Source: Desulfobacterales bacterium
Lineage (GTDB): Bacteria; Desulfobacterota; Desulfobacteria; Desulfobacterales; JAEINQ01
NCBI GenBank assembly: GCA_016342285.1
Contig: JAEINQ010000052.1
Coordinates: 1 to 47,821, forward strand
Reading direction: 5' to 3'
Length of the DNA stretch: 47,821 nt
Shown piece after piece: positions 41,066-47,821 of this stretch. The position numbers and the translations under genes were made by a program. The notes beneath the pieces were generated by a model. The model made no database searches. It was not told the origin of the DNA and worked only from the letters and a program-made list of their open reading frames with translations. Each line of letters opens with the position of its first letter. The stretch's first letter is position 1.

Positions 41066-41662
41066 ATGCGCAATTTAATTATGACGACTTTGTTGATTTT
41101 GTTCTCGATTAGCGGTCTTGCCCCTGCTGCTGCAAATGATATTTTTGAGATAGAAACCGAGGGCCGTTATCGAATGGCGGCTGGTTCCTCAGTTGATTTG
41201 GCAAAGAAAGTGGCACTTTTCACCGCCAAAAGAAAGGCGATTGAATTAGCTGGAAGATACCTTTCACACGACAGCCTTATTAAAATTTACGATCTGGATA
41301 AGGAAGAAATATATAGCCTCGCAGCAAAAGAGACCCAGGCAGAAATATTAATGGAAAAGTGGGAAACAGTCGAGAAGATCACAACATACCGAATTCGAGT
41401 CAGAGTCCAGGCCCAAACCTCTGATTTCATCAAAGCAGAGATGGCTGACGCAGCCTTGGAAAGAAAAGAATCAAAAGAATCTTATCAAGAAGAAATGGAG
41501 CCGCATATTTCTGTCGAAATTGATCCAGGAGGGGACATCGCCAAGGCATACCGATTGATACGAAAAAAGAAATGGCGAATGGCGACGATTTATTTGAATC
41601 ATCTGGAGAAAAAATACCCGGACTGGGAAAAAATCTATATGGCCCAAGCCATTATCAATTAA
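41066..41662 (+). CDS. Exported protein, LPP20/FlgT-N-like
   Basis: The 198-residue product has a Sec signal peptide (MRNLIMTTLLILFSISGLAP, cleavage probably after AAA). It continues GRYRMAAGSSVDLAKKVALF, then TAKRKAIELAGRYLSHDS, resembling the helix-strand unit of LPP20/FlgT N-terminal domains. The middle is charged, and the end is helical (AYRLIRKKKWRMATIYLNHL), as in one TPR-like hairpin. It is more AT-rich than its neighbours. It follows the small protein by 21 bases, but membership in that operon is uncertain. Confidence 0.6.
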   Translation: MRNLIMTTLLILFSISGLAPAAANDIFEIETEGRYRMAAGSSVDLAKKVALFTAKRKAIELAGRYLSHDSLIKIYDLDKEEIYSLAAKETQAEILMEKWETVEKITTYRIRVRVQAQTSDFIKAEMADAALERKESKESYQEEMEPHISVEIDPGGDIAKAYRLIRKKKWRMATIYLNHLEKKYPDWEKIYMAQAIIN

Positions 41663-41699
41663 ATTTTTCATGATCCGGTGTTTATGAAAAAGGCGTTGA

Positions 41700-41940
41700 A
41701 CTAGGCCTGTCGTCTGGCAATCAAATAGCTTGTATGGAAAACGCCCATACGGCCACGTTCAAACAGAGCTGCAAAGGGCTCGGCCGTGTTGCCGAGTTAA
41801 TCGCCCGAGGCCCCAAACGGCCTGCAAAACGTCTCTTGCCGCCCCTGGCCGGTGGCGCCGCGGGCATACCCTCCCCTTGTATTTTCCGATCTCCTATTAT
41901 ACTCAATTCGAAACCCTAATCGGATACAATACTGCCGTGT
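41700..41940. other. Intergenic region, no gene supported
   Basis: GC-rich stretch with short open frames on both strands, none with a family match or ribosome site. Part of it (GCTCGGCCGTGTTGCCGAG) forms a hairpin. I see no promoter I can defend. Confidence 0.5.
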
Positions 41941-41952
41941 GGAGGTCAGAAG

Positions 41953-41979
41953 ATGAAGATCCACGAAAAAAATGGATAA
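41953..41979 (+). other. Possible 8-codon leader ORF overlapping the GIY-YIG start
   Basis: GGAGG sits seven bases before an ATG that encodes MKIHEKNG and stops at 41977, overlapping the next gene's ATG at 41972. The GIY-YIG gene has no ribosome site of its own, so it may be translated by coupling to this leader. Confidence 0.35.
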
Positions 41980-42259
41980 TTGGTACCTGTATATGATCCG
42001 ATGCCGCGACAACAGCCTGTATACCGGCATCGCCATCGACGTGGCACGCCGGCTGACCGAACACCAGTCGGGAAAAGGGGCAAAATACCTTCGCGGCAGG
42101 AGCCCCCTTAAGCTCGTCTTTGAAACAAGAGTCGGCAGTCGGGGCGAGGCACTCAAAATCGAACAGCGGGTGAAAAAACTTCCCAAACACAAAAAGGAAG
42201 CCCTGGTGCGGTCCAACGGCGACGTCAATCCAATGCTTTTTTCCTTAAAAAATGCATGA
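41972..42259 (+). CDS. GIY-YIG domain protein (UPF0213 type)
   Basis: The 95-residue protein is a single GIY-YIG nuclease domain. YLYMIRCRDNSLYTGIAID gives the YxY...YTGI version of the motif, DVARRLTEHQSGKGAKYLRG the conserved Arg and His, and ALKIEQRVKKLPKHKKE the Glu-containing helix. The family resembles the SLX1 nuclease core and YhbQ, thought to act on branched or damaged DNA. It overlaps the next gene by eight bases. Confidence 0.9.
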   Translation: MDNWYLYMIRCRDNSLYTGIAIDVARRLTEHQSGKGAKYLRGRSPLKLVFETRVGSRGEALKIEQRVKKLPKHKKEALVRSNGDVNPMLFSLKNA

Positions 42260-42917
42260 CCCCCACCCATGCCCCTTGTGCCGGTCTTTGTCGACAGAAT
42301 GGTTCCGCCAGGACCGGCGGCGTGAATATTACCGATGCCGGACATGCCTGCTGGTTTTCGTGAAGCCGGACCGGTTCTTACCCCGGGATGCTGAAAAAGC
42401 TGAATACAATCTGCATCAAAACAGCCCGACTGACCCGGGGTACCGAAAATTCCTGAGCCGGCTCTTTCTCCCGCTCCGTGAACACCTGTCTCCGGGCGCC
42501 CGGGGCCTGGATTTTGGATGCGGTCCCGGGCCGACCCTGTCGGTGATGTTCGAAGAGGCCGGCCATGCCGTGGCCCTTTATGACCCGTTCTATGCCCCGG
42601 ACACTTCAGTACTCGACAACACCTACGATTTCATCACGGCATCGGAGGTGGTGGAGCACCTGCATCGACCGGGGGAAGAACTGGACCGGCTGTGGGAGCG
42701 TTTAAAGCCCAGCGGCATATTGGGCGTCATGACGCAGATGGTGATCGATCAAGAAGCCTTCTCCCGCTGGCGCTACAAGAACGACATGACCCATGTATGC
42801 TTTTTCTCCAGGGAAACCTTTGCCTGGTTGGCCGCCCGTTGGCAGGCGGAAATGATTGTTGCCGACACCGATGTCATTTTGTTTCTTAAATCGGCAGGGG
42901 CACAGCCGCCGGACTGA
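42252..42917 (+). CDS. SAM-dependent methyltransferase with N-terminal zinc ribbon
   Basis: The 221-residue protein begins with a zinc ribbon (CPLC...YYRCRTC). It then has motif I GLDFGCGPGPTLSVM, an acidic loop LYDPFYAP, FITASEVVEHLHRPGEELDR and a GILGVMTQMV strand, matching the Methyltransf_23 group. SEVVEHL is typical of small-molecule methyltransferases. The substrate is unknown. It overlaps the GIY-YIG gene, so the two are co-transcribed. Confidence 0.87.
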   Translation: MHDPHPCPLCRSLSTEWFRQDRRREYYRCRTCLLVFVKPDRFLPRDAEKAEYNLHQNSPTDPGYRKFLSRLFLPLREHLSPGARGLDFGCGPGPTLSVMFEEAGHAVALYDPFYAPDTSVLDNTYDFITASEVVEHLHRPGEELDRLWERLKPSGILGVMTQMVIDQEAFSRWRYKNDMTHVCFFSRETFAWLAARWQAEMIVADTDVILFLKSAGAQPPD

Positions 42918-42920
42918 AAA

Positions 42921-42946
42921 GGCCTTGTTGACAGGCCCGAATTTTT
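42921..42946 (+). terminator. Possible intrinsic terminator
   Basis: GGCCT and AGGCC form a five-base stem four bases after the methyltransferase stop, followed by CGAATTTTT. The T-run is offset by a few bases, so it may be weak. Confidence 0.4.
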
Positions 42947-42947
42947 C

Positions 42948-42976
42948 ACCACGAAGGACGCGAAGAGCACGAAGGG
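42948..42976 (+). repeat. CACGAAG-type short repeat, single arm
   Basis: CACCACGAAGGACGCGAAG and GAGCACGAAGG match one arm of the inverted repeat at 46246-46332. The bases from 42977 to the hairpin repeat at 43057 hold nothing recognisable. Confidence 0.65.
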
Positions 42977-43056
42977 GTATAATAGTAACTTTAGCTGCGG
43001 GGTCGATTAAAAGAGCGGGCATGTTGGGGATTTTTTACCATCGCATTCTGTACCTG

Positions 43057-43209
43057 TTCACGGGGTTGAAACGCACAAGAAATTCCTAACCCTTAAACGG
43101 TAAGCGTTTACAGGGTGCCGTAGATGCGAGGCGCCGGGCATGCCGACGTACTATTTCGTACTTCAAATGCCCGGGAACAAAGCAGATGCGGTGCTCTGTG
43201 AACGCTTAC
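43057..43209 (-). repeat. Long-hairpin repeat (MITE-like), copy 3
   Basis: Opposite orientation to copies 1 and 2: the CTGTTCACGGGGTTG tail comes first, then the palindrome 43100-43209 (GTAAGCGTTTACAGGGTGCC to GTGAACGCTTAC). It ends 41 bases before the eutBC start and so forms its 5' leader. Confidence 0.82.
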
Positions 43210-43250
43210 CGCATTCTTGTTGCACGTGTCAGGGGGCACCGACAGAAACC

Positions 43251-45452
43251 ATGAGATACAAAACAGTGATCGACAGCCGGGTTTTTAACTTTGCGGACCT
43301 CAAGACCCTCATGGCCAAGGCATCCCCCCGCCGGTCCGGCGATCAACTGGCGGGGATCGGTGCACAAAACGACATGGAACGGGTGGCGGCCCAAATGGTC
43401 TTGGCCGAGGTGCCCCTGAAGCGGTTTTTAGACGAAGCACTGATCCCCTACGAAGAAGATGACGTTACCCGCCTGATCATGGACGACCATGACTCGGAAG
43501 CCTTCGCCCCGGTCAGCCACCTGACCGTGGGGGATTTCCGCGACTGGCTGCTGTCAGACCAGGCATCCCCGGCTGTTCTGACCGGTCTTGCCGCCGGGTT
43601 GACGCCGGAGATGGTCGCTGCGGTTTCCAAGATCATGCGGATTCAGGACCTGATCCTGGTGGCCCAAAAGTGTCGGGTGGTCACAAAATTTCGCAATACC
43701 ATCGGTCTGGAAAAACGGCTCTCCACGCGGCTTCAGCCCAACCATCCCACGGATGATCCTGCCGGGATCGCGGCCAGCATCGTCGACGGGCTTCTTTACG
43801 GCAGCGGTGATGCGGTTATCGGCATCAATCCGGCCTCGGATAACCTTGAGGCGACCCTGACCCTGATCCGCATGCTCAGCGATATCATCGAAAAATACCG
43901 CATCCCGACCCAGGCCTGCGTTTTGTCCCATGTCACCACGACCCTCAAAGCGATTGAAGCCGGTGCGCCGGTCGACCTGGTCTTCCAATCCATCGCCGGC
44001 ACCCAAAAGGCCAACGAGGGTTTTGGAATCACGCTGGATCTGCTCCGGGAAGCCCACGAGGCAGCCCTGGCATTGAAACGGGGTACCGTGGGAGAAAACC
44101 TCATGTATTTTGAGACCGGCCAGGGAAGTGCCCTTTCGGCCAACGCCCATGGCGGCGTGGACCAGCAGACCTGCGAAGCCCGGGCTTACGCGGTGGCCCG
44201 CAAATTTGCCCCCCTTCTGGTCAACACCGTGGTCGGATTCATCGGCCCGGAGTATTTGTACAACGGCAAACAGATCATCCGGGCCGGTCTGGAGGATCAT
44301 TTCTGCGGCAAGCTGCTCGGCCTGCCCATGGGCTGCGACGTCTGCTACACCAACCATGCCGAGGCCGACCAGGACGATATGGACATGTTGCTGACCCAGT
44401 TTGCCGTGGCCGGAGGCAATTTCATCATGGGGGTTCCCGGGGCTGACGACATCATGCTCAATTACCAGGCCACCTCATTTCATGATGCCCTGTATCTACG
44501 CCGGGTCCTCGGCCTGAGGCCCGCTCCCGAATTCGAACGCTGGCTCATTGACAACCAAATATTCGACAAGGGTAACCGGCTTCTTGAGCACCGAGCCGTA
44601 CCGCGCATTTTTCATCGCGCACTCCCGTCCGGGGGGGGAGTCATGACCGGAACAAGTTCTCCCATCGTTGTCCATGATCCCTGGCAGACGCTGAAGCGCT
44701 TTACCAATGCCCGCATCGCCCTGGGCCGGGCCGGCATGAGCCTGCCCACCCGGGCGCATCTGGACTTTCAACTGGCCCACGCCCAGGCCCGGGACGCAGT
44801 GGCCTTGCCACTGAATTTTCAGGAATTGGCGGAAAAATTGAATCGGCGGAAAATTCCAAGCATTCGGCTGCAAAGCCGGGCACCCGACCGGCAGACATAC
44901 CTTCAGCGTCCGGACCTGGGGCGCCTCTTGGATACCCCTTCGGAAAAAAGGCTGGCCGATGCTGCTTGTCCAAACCATCCACCGGATATCGCCCTGGTGA
45001 TCGCCGACGGGTTGTCATCCAAGGCCATTGATGGCCACGCGGTGCATTTTGCGGACCTCCTTGTTTCCGCACTTGAAAAAAGACGGTTTCGGTGTTCTCC
45101 TGTTTGCCTGGTCAAGGAGGGACGGGTGGCAGTGGGGGACCATATCGGAGAGATCTTGTCTTCGCGAATGACCGTTGTGCTGATCGGCGAGCGCCCCGGA
45201 CTCAGCTCCCCGGACAGCATGGGTATCTATTTTACCTATGGGCCGAAAAGAGAGAAAACCGATGCGGACCGCAACTGCATTTCCAATATTCACGCCCGAG
45301 GCCTGTCTTATGACATCGCCCTGGAAAAATTGCTGTTTTTGATAGCCCAAGCAAATCGTTTGAAGCTTTCCGGTATCCGGTTAAAGGACGACACACCTGC
45401 CCATCACCCCCTGGGTCAGCAGAAAAAAGGAACCAATTTTTTACTGGCGTGA
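43251..45452 (+). CDS. eutBC: Ethanolamine ammonia-lyase, EutB-EutC single-chain fusion
   Basis: The 733-residue frame is one continuous ORF. Residues 1 to ~450 are EutB: FNFADLKTLMAKASPRRSGD, ERVAAQMVLAEVPLKRFLDE, GLEDHFCGKLLGLPMGCDVC and GVPGADDIMLNYQATSFHDA. After a ~25-residue linker, residues ~476-733 are EutC (DPWQTLKRFTNARIALGRAG, HLDFQLAHAQARDAVALPL, then GERPGLSSPDSMGIYFTYGP). EutBC uses adenosylcobalamin to turn ethanolamine into acetaldehyde and ammonia; the subunits are normally separate genes. The ATG at 43251 is where EutB homology starts; upstream frame is repeat DNA. No eutA, shell gene or cobalamin riboswitch was seen nearby. Confidence 0.9.
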   Translation: MRYKTVIDSRVFNFADLKTLMAKASPRRSGDQLAGIGAQNDMERVAAQMVLAEVPLKRFLDEALIPYEEDDVTRLIMDDHDSEAFAPVSHLTVGDFRDWLLSDQASPAVLTGLAAGLTPEMVAAVSKIMRIQDLILVAQKCRVVTKFRNTIGLEKRLSTRLQPNHPTDDPAGIAASIVDGLLYGSGDAVIGINPASDNLEATLTLIRMLSDIIEKYRIPTQACVLSHVTTTLKAIEAGAPVDLVFQSIAGTQKANEGFGITLDLLREAHEAALALKRGTVGENLMYFETGQGSALSANAHGGVDQQTCEARAYAVARKFAPLLVNTVVGFIGPEYLYNGKQIIRAGLEDHFCGKLLGLPMGCDVCYTNHAEADQDDMDMLLTQFAVAGGNFIMGVPGADDIMLNYQATSFHDALYLRRVLGLRPAPEFERWLIDNQIFDKGNRLLEHRAVPRIFHRALPSGGGVMTGTSSPIVVHDPWQTLKRFTNARIALGRAGMSLPTRAHLDFQLAHAQARDAVALPLNFQELAEKLNRRKIPSIRLQSRAPDRQTYLQRPDLGRLLDTPSEKRLADAACPNHPPDIALVIADGLSSKAIDGHAVHFADLLVSALEKRRFRCSPVCLVKEGRVAVGDHIGEILSSRMTVVLIGERPGLSSPDSMGIYFTYGPKREKTDADRNCISNIHARGLSYDIALEKLLFLIAQANRLKLSGIRLKDDTPAHHPLGQQKKGTNFLLA

Positions 45453-45535
45453 GTCAAGCTGAAAGAAAAGGATTTTTCGGCATATCCATCTATCTCTGAC
45501 GTTATCCCAACGGCCTGGAAATCGAGGAGCAAAAC

Positions 45536-46231
45536 ATGGCATTTTCATGGAAAGATCGACTCAAAATCAACACCATCGCATTTCTGGCGACCTGGTTCAT
45601 GCGGATCTGGTTTTTCACCGTCCGGATCGAAATCATCGACCGAGACATTTACGACGACTATTTTCTCCAGCGCAACGGCAAACACAAGGTCGTCGCCGGG
45701 TCCTGGCACCGCCACGCCATCTTTCTCTTCTATTTTTTTCGCAACCTGGGTGACCGGTTGATCATGATCAGCAGAAGCCGGGACGGTGAGATGACGGCGG
45801 GCATCGCCCGGCGTCTGGGCTACACCCCCGTAAGAGGCTCTTCATCAAAGGGAGGCGGGGAGGCGCTCCAGGCGTTGATCGATACAATGAAATCAGAGGA
45901 AAAGACCTATTTATGCGGCACCCCGGTGGACGGCCCGAGAGGACCGGCCCGGAAGCTGAAAAAAGGGATGGTGATCCTGGCCCGGGAGACCGGGGCCTAT
46001 TTTATCCCCATGGCCGCTTCCGGCACCCGGGTATGGACCTTTCCCAAGGCATGGGACCGAACCATTTTGCCCAAGCCGTTCAGTAAAATGGTGGTCGGTT
46101 TCGGCGAACCCTGCAAAATTGCCGCGGATCTGGAAGGGGAAGCCCTTGAAGCAAGGTGCCTTGAGCTGGAAGAGGAACTCAACACACTCACCGACCGGGT
46201 CGATGGGATCAGCGGATACACGGGCAAGTAA
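45536..46231 (+). CDS. DUF374-type lysophospholipid acyltransferase-like protein
   Basis: The 231-residue protein starts with a short hydrophobic helix (TIAFLATWFMRIWFFTV). It then has VVAGSWHRHAIFLFYFF in place of the HxxxxD box of acyltransferases, VRGSSSKGGGEALQALI as block II, and GTPVDGPRGPARKLKKGMVI as block III, a DUF374 hallmark. It also has a YFIPMAASG strand. The family is thought to acylate lipid A-type or lysophospholipid acceptors at the inner membrane. It follows eutBC by 83 bases with its own GGAG. Confidence 0.85.
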   Translation: MAFSWKDRLKINTIAFLATWFMRIWFFTVRIEIIDRDIYDDYFLQRNGKHKVVAGSWHRHAIFLFYFFRNLGDRLIMISRSRDGEMTAGIARRLGYTPVRGSSSKGGGEALQALIDTMKSEEKTYLCGTPVDGPRGPARKLKKGMVILARETGAYFIPMAASGTRVWTFPKAWDRTILPKPFSKMVVGFGEPCKIAADLEGEALEARCLELEEELNTLTDRVDGISGYTGK

Positions 46232-46245
46232 AAATTCTATTTTCT

Positions 46246-46332
46246 ACCACGAAGGACACGAAGAGCACGAAGGGTTATAATACATGATGATTTCAGCTTC
46301 GTGTGCTTCGTGTGCTTCGTGCTCTTCGTGGT
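46246..46332. repeat. CACGAAG-type long inverted repeat
   Basis: ACCACGAAGGACACGAAGAG and CTTCGTGCTCTTCGTGGT are the outer parts of ~27-base arms around a ~33-base centre that contains TATAATACATG. It follows the DUF374 gene by 14 bases and may end transcription or be a REP-like relic. The rest, 46333-46525, holds nothing I can support. Confidence 0.75.
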
Positions 46333-46525
46333 GAATGAAAAAAATTGGCATGTTTGTGACTTTTTACGAAAGCATCAACTTTAGGCATTTCACACTTTAG
46401 TGCATTTTAGGCATTGGACGACAAATGAAACGGCATAGCCAATGGACTCTGACCACGCCACAGGACGTTGATTCCAACTGCGAATTGAATGAACACCCCT
46501 GGTCGGCATTTTTACCGGGTGCAGC

Positions 46526-47485
46526 TCAGTCATTAACGATGATACCGATTTTTCCCCTCACCCCCGATTCGGCCAACCGCTGCAGGGCGGTCTTGAGATC
46601 GCTGACCGGATAGACTTCGGCCACGGGTGTCGCCAGTTCTTTCCCGTCGATCATGTCTGCAATCTTCTCCAGATCCGCCGTCCTTGGCTGGACAATACAT
46701 ACTTCGCATTTTTGGCTGGAGAAAAGGCTTCGGATTTTCCCAGTTACCAGCCCAAGGGAGGGCAACAGGGTAACATAGACGCCTTTGGGCGCCAATATCC
46801 CTGTAAGTCTGCCCAAAGACGCATTGGACACAACGTCAAAGACAATATCGAATTTTTCAAACAGATCTTCTATGTTTTCTTTGCGATAATCCAGAACATG
46901 GTCGGCACCCAAGGACCGGATGTAATCCAGGCCGGCCGAACCGCAGGTTCCCCATACTTCCGCGCCGAGGCCCTTGGCGATCTGAAGGGCATAACTTCCC
47001 ACGCCCCCGGAAGCGCCGTTGATCAACACCTTTTGTCCCGCCGCGATTCTCCCGATATCCACGAGCGCCTGAAGCGCTGTGCTGGCTGCCGTTGCAGCGG
47101 TCGCCGCCTCGACATGGGAGACGGAGGCCGGCTTTTTGGCGATGGTATCGCTCTTGACAACGACGCAGTCGGCAAAACTCCCCTGGATCGTTTTTCGTGA
47201 ATACGGCAGGAACCCAAAGACCTCGTCGCCGGGTACAAACCTGGACACTCCAGCACCGGTCTCTTGAATCACCCCGCTAAAATCGTATCCGATACCGATG
47301 GGGGGCCTGGCGGAATGGATAAACCGCCCGCCGTCTTTGCCTGAGATAACCTTCAGATCGGCAGGGTTGATGGCTGCAGCCCTGACGCTGGCCCGAACCA
47401 TGCCGTGGCCGAGTGCCGGCTCAACGCAATGGATCTGTTCGATGTCGGCGATGGTGCCGTATTTTTTCATGACGAAAGCTTTCAT
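46526..47485 (-). CDS. Zinc-free MDR oxidoreductase (quinone-reductase-like)
   Basis: The 319-residue protein has the MDR layout: a GroES-like start with AAAINPADLKVISGKDGG and GYDFSGVIQETGAGVSRFVP. A Rossmann fold follows with KVLINGASGGVGSYALQIAK and GADHVLDYRKENIED. The zinc ligands of alcohol dehydrogenases are absent, placing it with quinone reductase and RTN4IP1-like NADPH enzymes. Substrates are probably quinones or enones. AGGAG lies before the ATG. It converges with the DUF374 gene and stands alone. Confidence 0.88.
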   Translation of the reverse strand: MKAFVMKKYGTIADIEQIHCVEPALGHGMVRASVRAAAINPADLKVISGKDGGRFIHSARPPIGIGYDFSGVIQETGAGVSRFVPGDEVFGFLPYSRKTIQGSFADCVVVKSDTIAKKPASVSHVEAATAATAASTALQALVDIGRIAAGQKVLINGASGGVGSYALQIAKGLGAEVWGTCGSAGLDYIRSLGADHVLDYRKENIEDLFEKFDIVFDVVSNASLGRLTGILAPKGVYVTLLPSLGLVTGKIRSLFSSQKCEVCIVQPRTADLEKIADMIDGKELATPVAEVYPVSDLKTALQRLAESGVRGKIGIIVND

Positions 47486-47572
47486 TGTGCTCCTCTCTCT
47501 CGTTTTCCCGGATGCCCGACGCTAACGTTCCGGCCCATTGGAAACAAGCATTTTTTCTCGGTATGTTTTGTG

Positions 47573-47730
47573 GGGTCTAAAAGACCCTTTGCCAATACTG
47601 CAAAATAGGCACGCGATTTGATATGTCACCTCGCGCGTCCATGGGAAAACACTGAAACGCCGCTCGTTTTGACCCGCTTGAATTTTTGGTCGGTTCCCTT
47701 GTTGTTGGCATCCACGGGTCTTTGACCCAA
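47573..47730. other. Terminal intergenic region with two GGGTC hairpins
   Basis: GGGTCTAAAAGACCC (47573-47587) and GGGTCTTTGACCC (47718-47730) are two short perfect hairpins with the same core. No gene or clear promoter is seen from 47486 to the window end. Confidence 0.45.
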
Positions 47731-47821
47731 GGCGGTTCATGGAGTAAGTGTCATACACTATAATTCTTCATCAGAGGGTGAAGGACAATTCCTGACATGA
47801 AGAGCATATAAGATCTGGGTC

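Noticed and set aside
41734..41919. Small ORFs between 41.7 and 41.9 kb
   Set aside because: Open on both strands, no ribosome site, no family; composition effect.
43140..43250. Upstream extension of the eutBC frame
   Set aside because: These codons come from the third hairpin repeat; EutB similarity starts at the ATG at 43251.
42920..43250. Cobalamin riboswitch ahead of eutBC
   Set aside because: I looked for a B12-box-like sequence and found none; the leader is made of repeats.

Overview
The window looks like chromosomal DNA of a strictly anaerobic deltaproteobacterium, probably a Desulfosarcina/Desulfobacterales-type sulfate reducer. This is inferred from a tungsten-type aldehyde:ferredoxin oxidoreductase with a four-cluster ferredoxin, an SLC13 plus TauE/SafE permease locus under NtrC-type control, the PAS-associated CxxC output motif, and the kinds of repeats present. 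No rRNA, tRNA or CRISPR was seen. The backbone is GC-rich; the first 8 kb is patchy and AT-richer.

Region 1 (1-8.4 kb) is an accessory, partly decayed region. It opens with what looks like the 3' end of a group II intron. Then come a band-7 lipoprotein and pieces of an integron-type gene-cassette array with no visible integrase. attC-like sites lie near 1942, 2626, 6245, 6739 and 7246. Recognisable cassette genes are higBA, an FAD oxidoreductase, a DUF3830 protein, an SRPBCC-like protein and a VOC protein. A ~460-bp non-coding block ending in an attC occurs twice. The array is broken by two internally deleted TnpA_REP mini-elements, a brnTA module and fragments of ybhB, def and an IS91 transposase.

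Region 2 (8.4-25.2 kb) holds a hybrid histidine kinase and a six-TM protein with a CxxC output motif. A second scrap zone follows (another TnpA_REP mini-element, a deleted VOC copy, an AF1514-like gene joined to a truncated brnA, a Phd/VapC pair). Next are a TetR-ferredoxin-AOR operon, a C69/secernin hydrolase, GMP reductase, a second TetR with a clear palindromic operator and an adjacent 8-bp tandem repeat, a truncated M81 gene, a DUF819 membrane protein and a decayed heparanase-like GH79 gene.

Region 3 (25.2-41.7 kb) is the most coherent and most interesting part. It has two NtrC-type regulators, two HAMP histidine kinases, two stand-alone receiver proteins, two UspA-like proteins, an SLC13 permease, a TauE/SafE permease and three paralogous cytidylate-kinase-like proteins with BON-like tails. 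In two of these paralogues the P-loop is gone, and one is fused to a Usp-like domain and two membrane helices. One consensus and one near-consensus sigma-54 promoter, the second with enhancer-like palindromes, sit upstream of the Usp genes. I read this as one duplicated signalling and anion-transport system whose signal is unknown.

Region 4 (41.7-47.8 kb) has a GIY-YIG protein, a zinc-ribbon methyltransferase, a single-polypeptide EutB-EutC fusion, a DUF374 acyltransferase and an MDR oxidoreductase. These are separated by palindromic repeats, including the third copy of a ~110-bp hairpin element also found near 8.5 and 27.6 kb.
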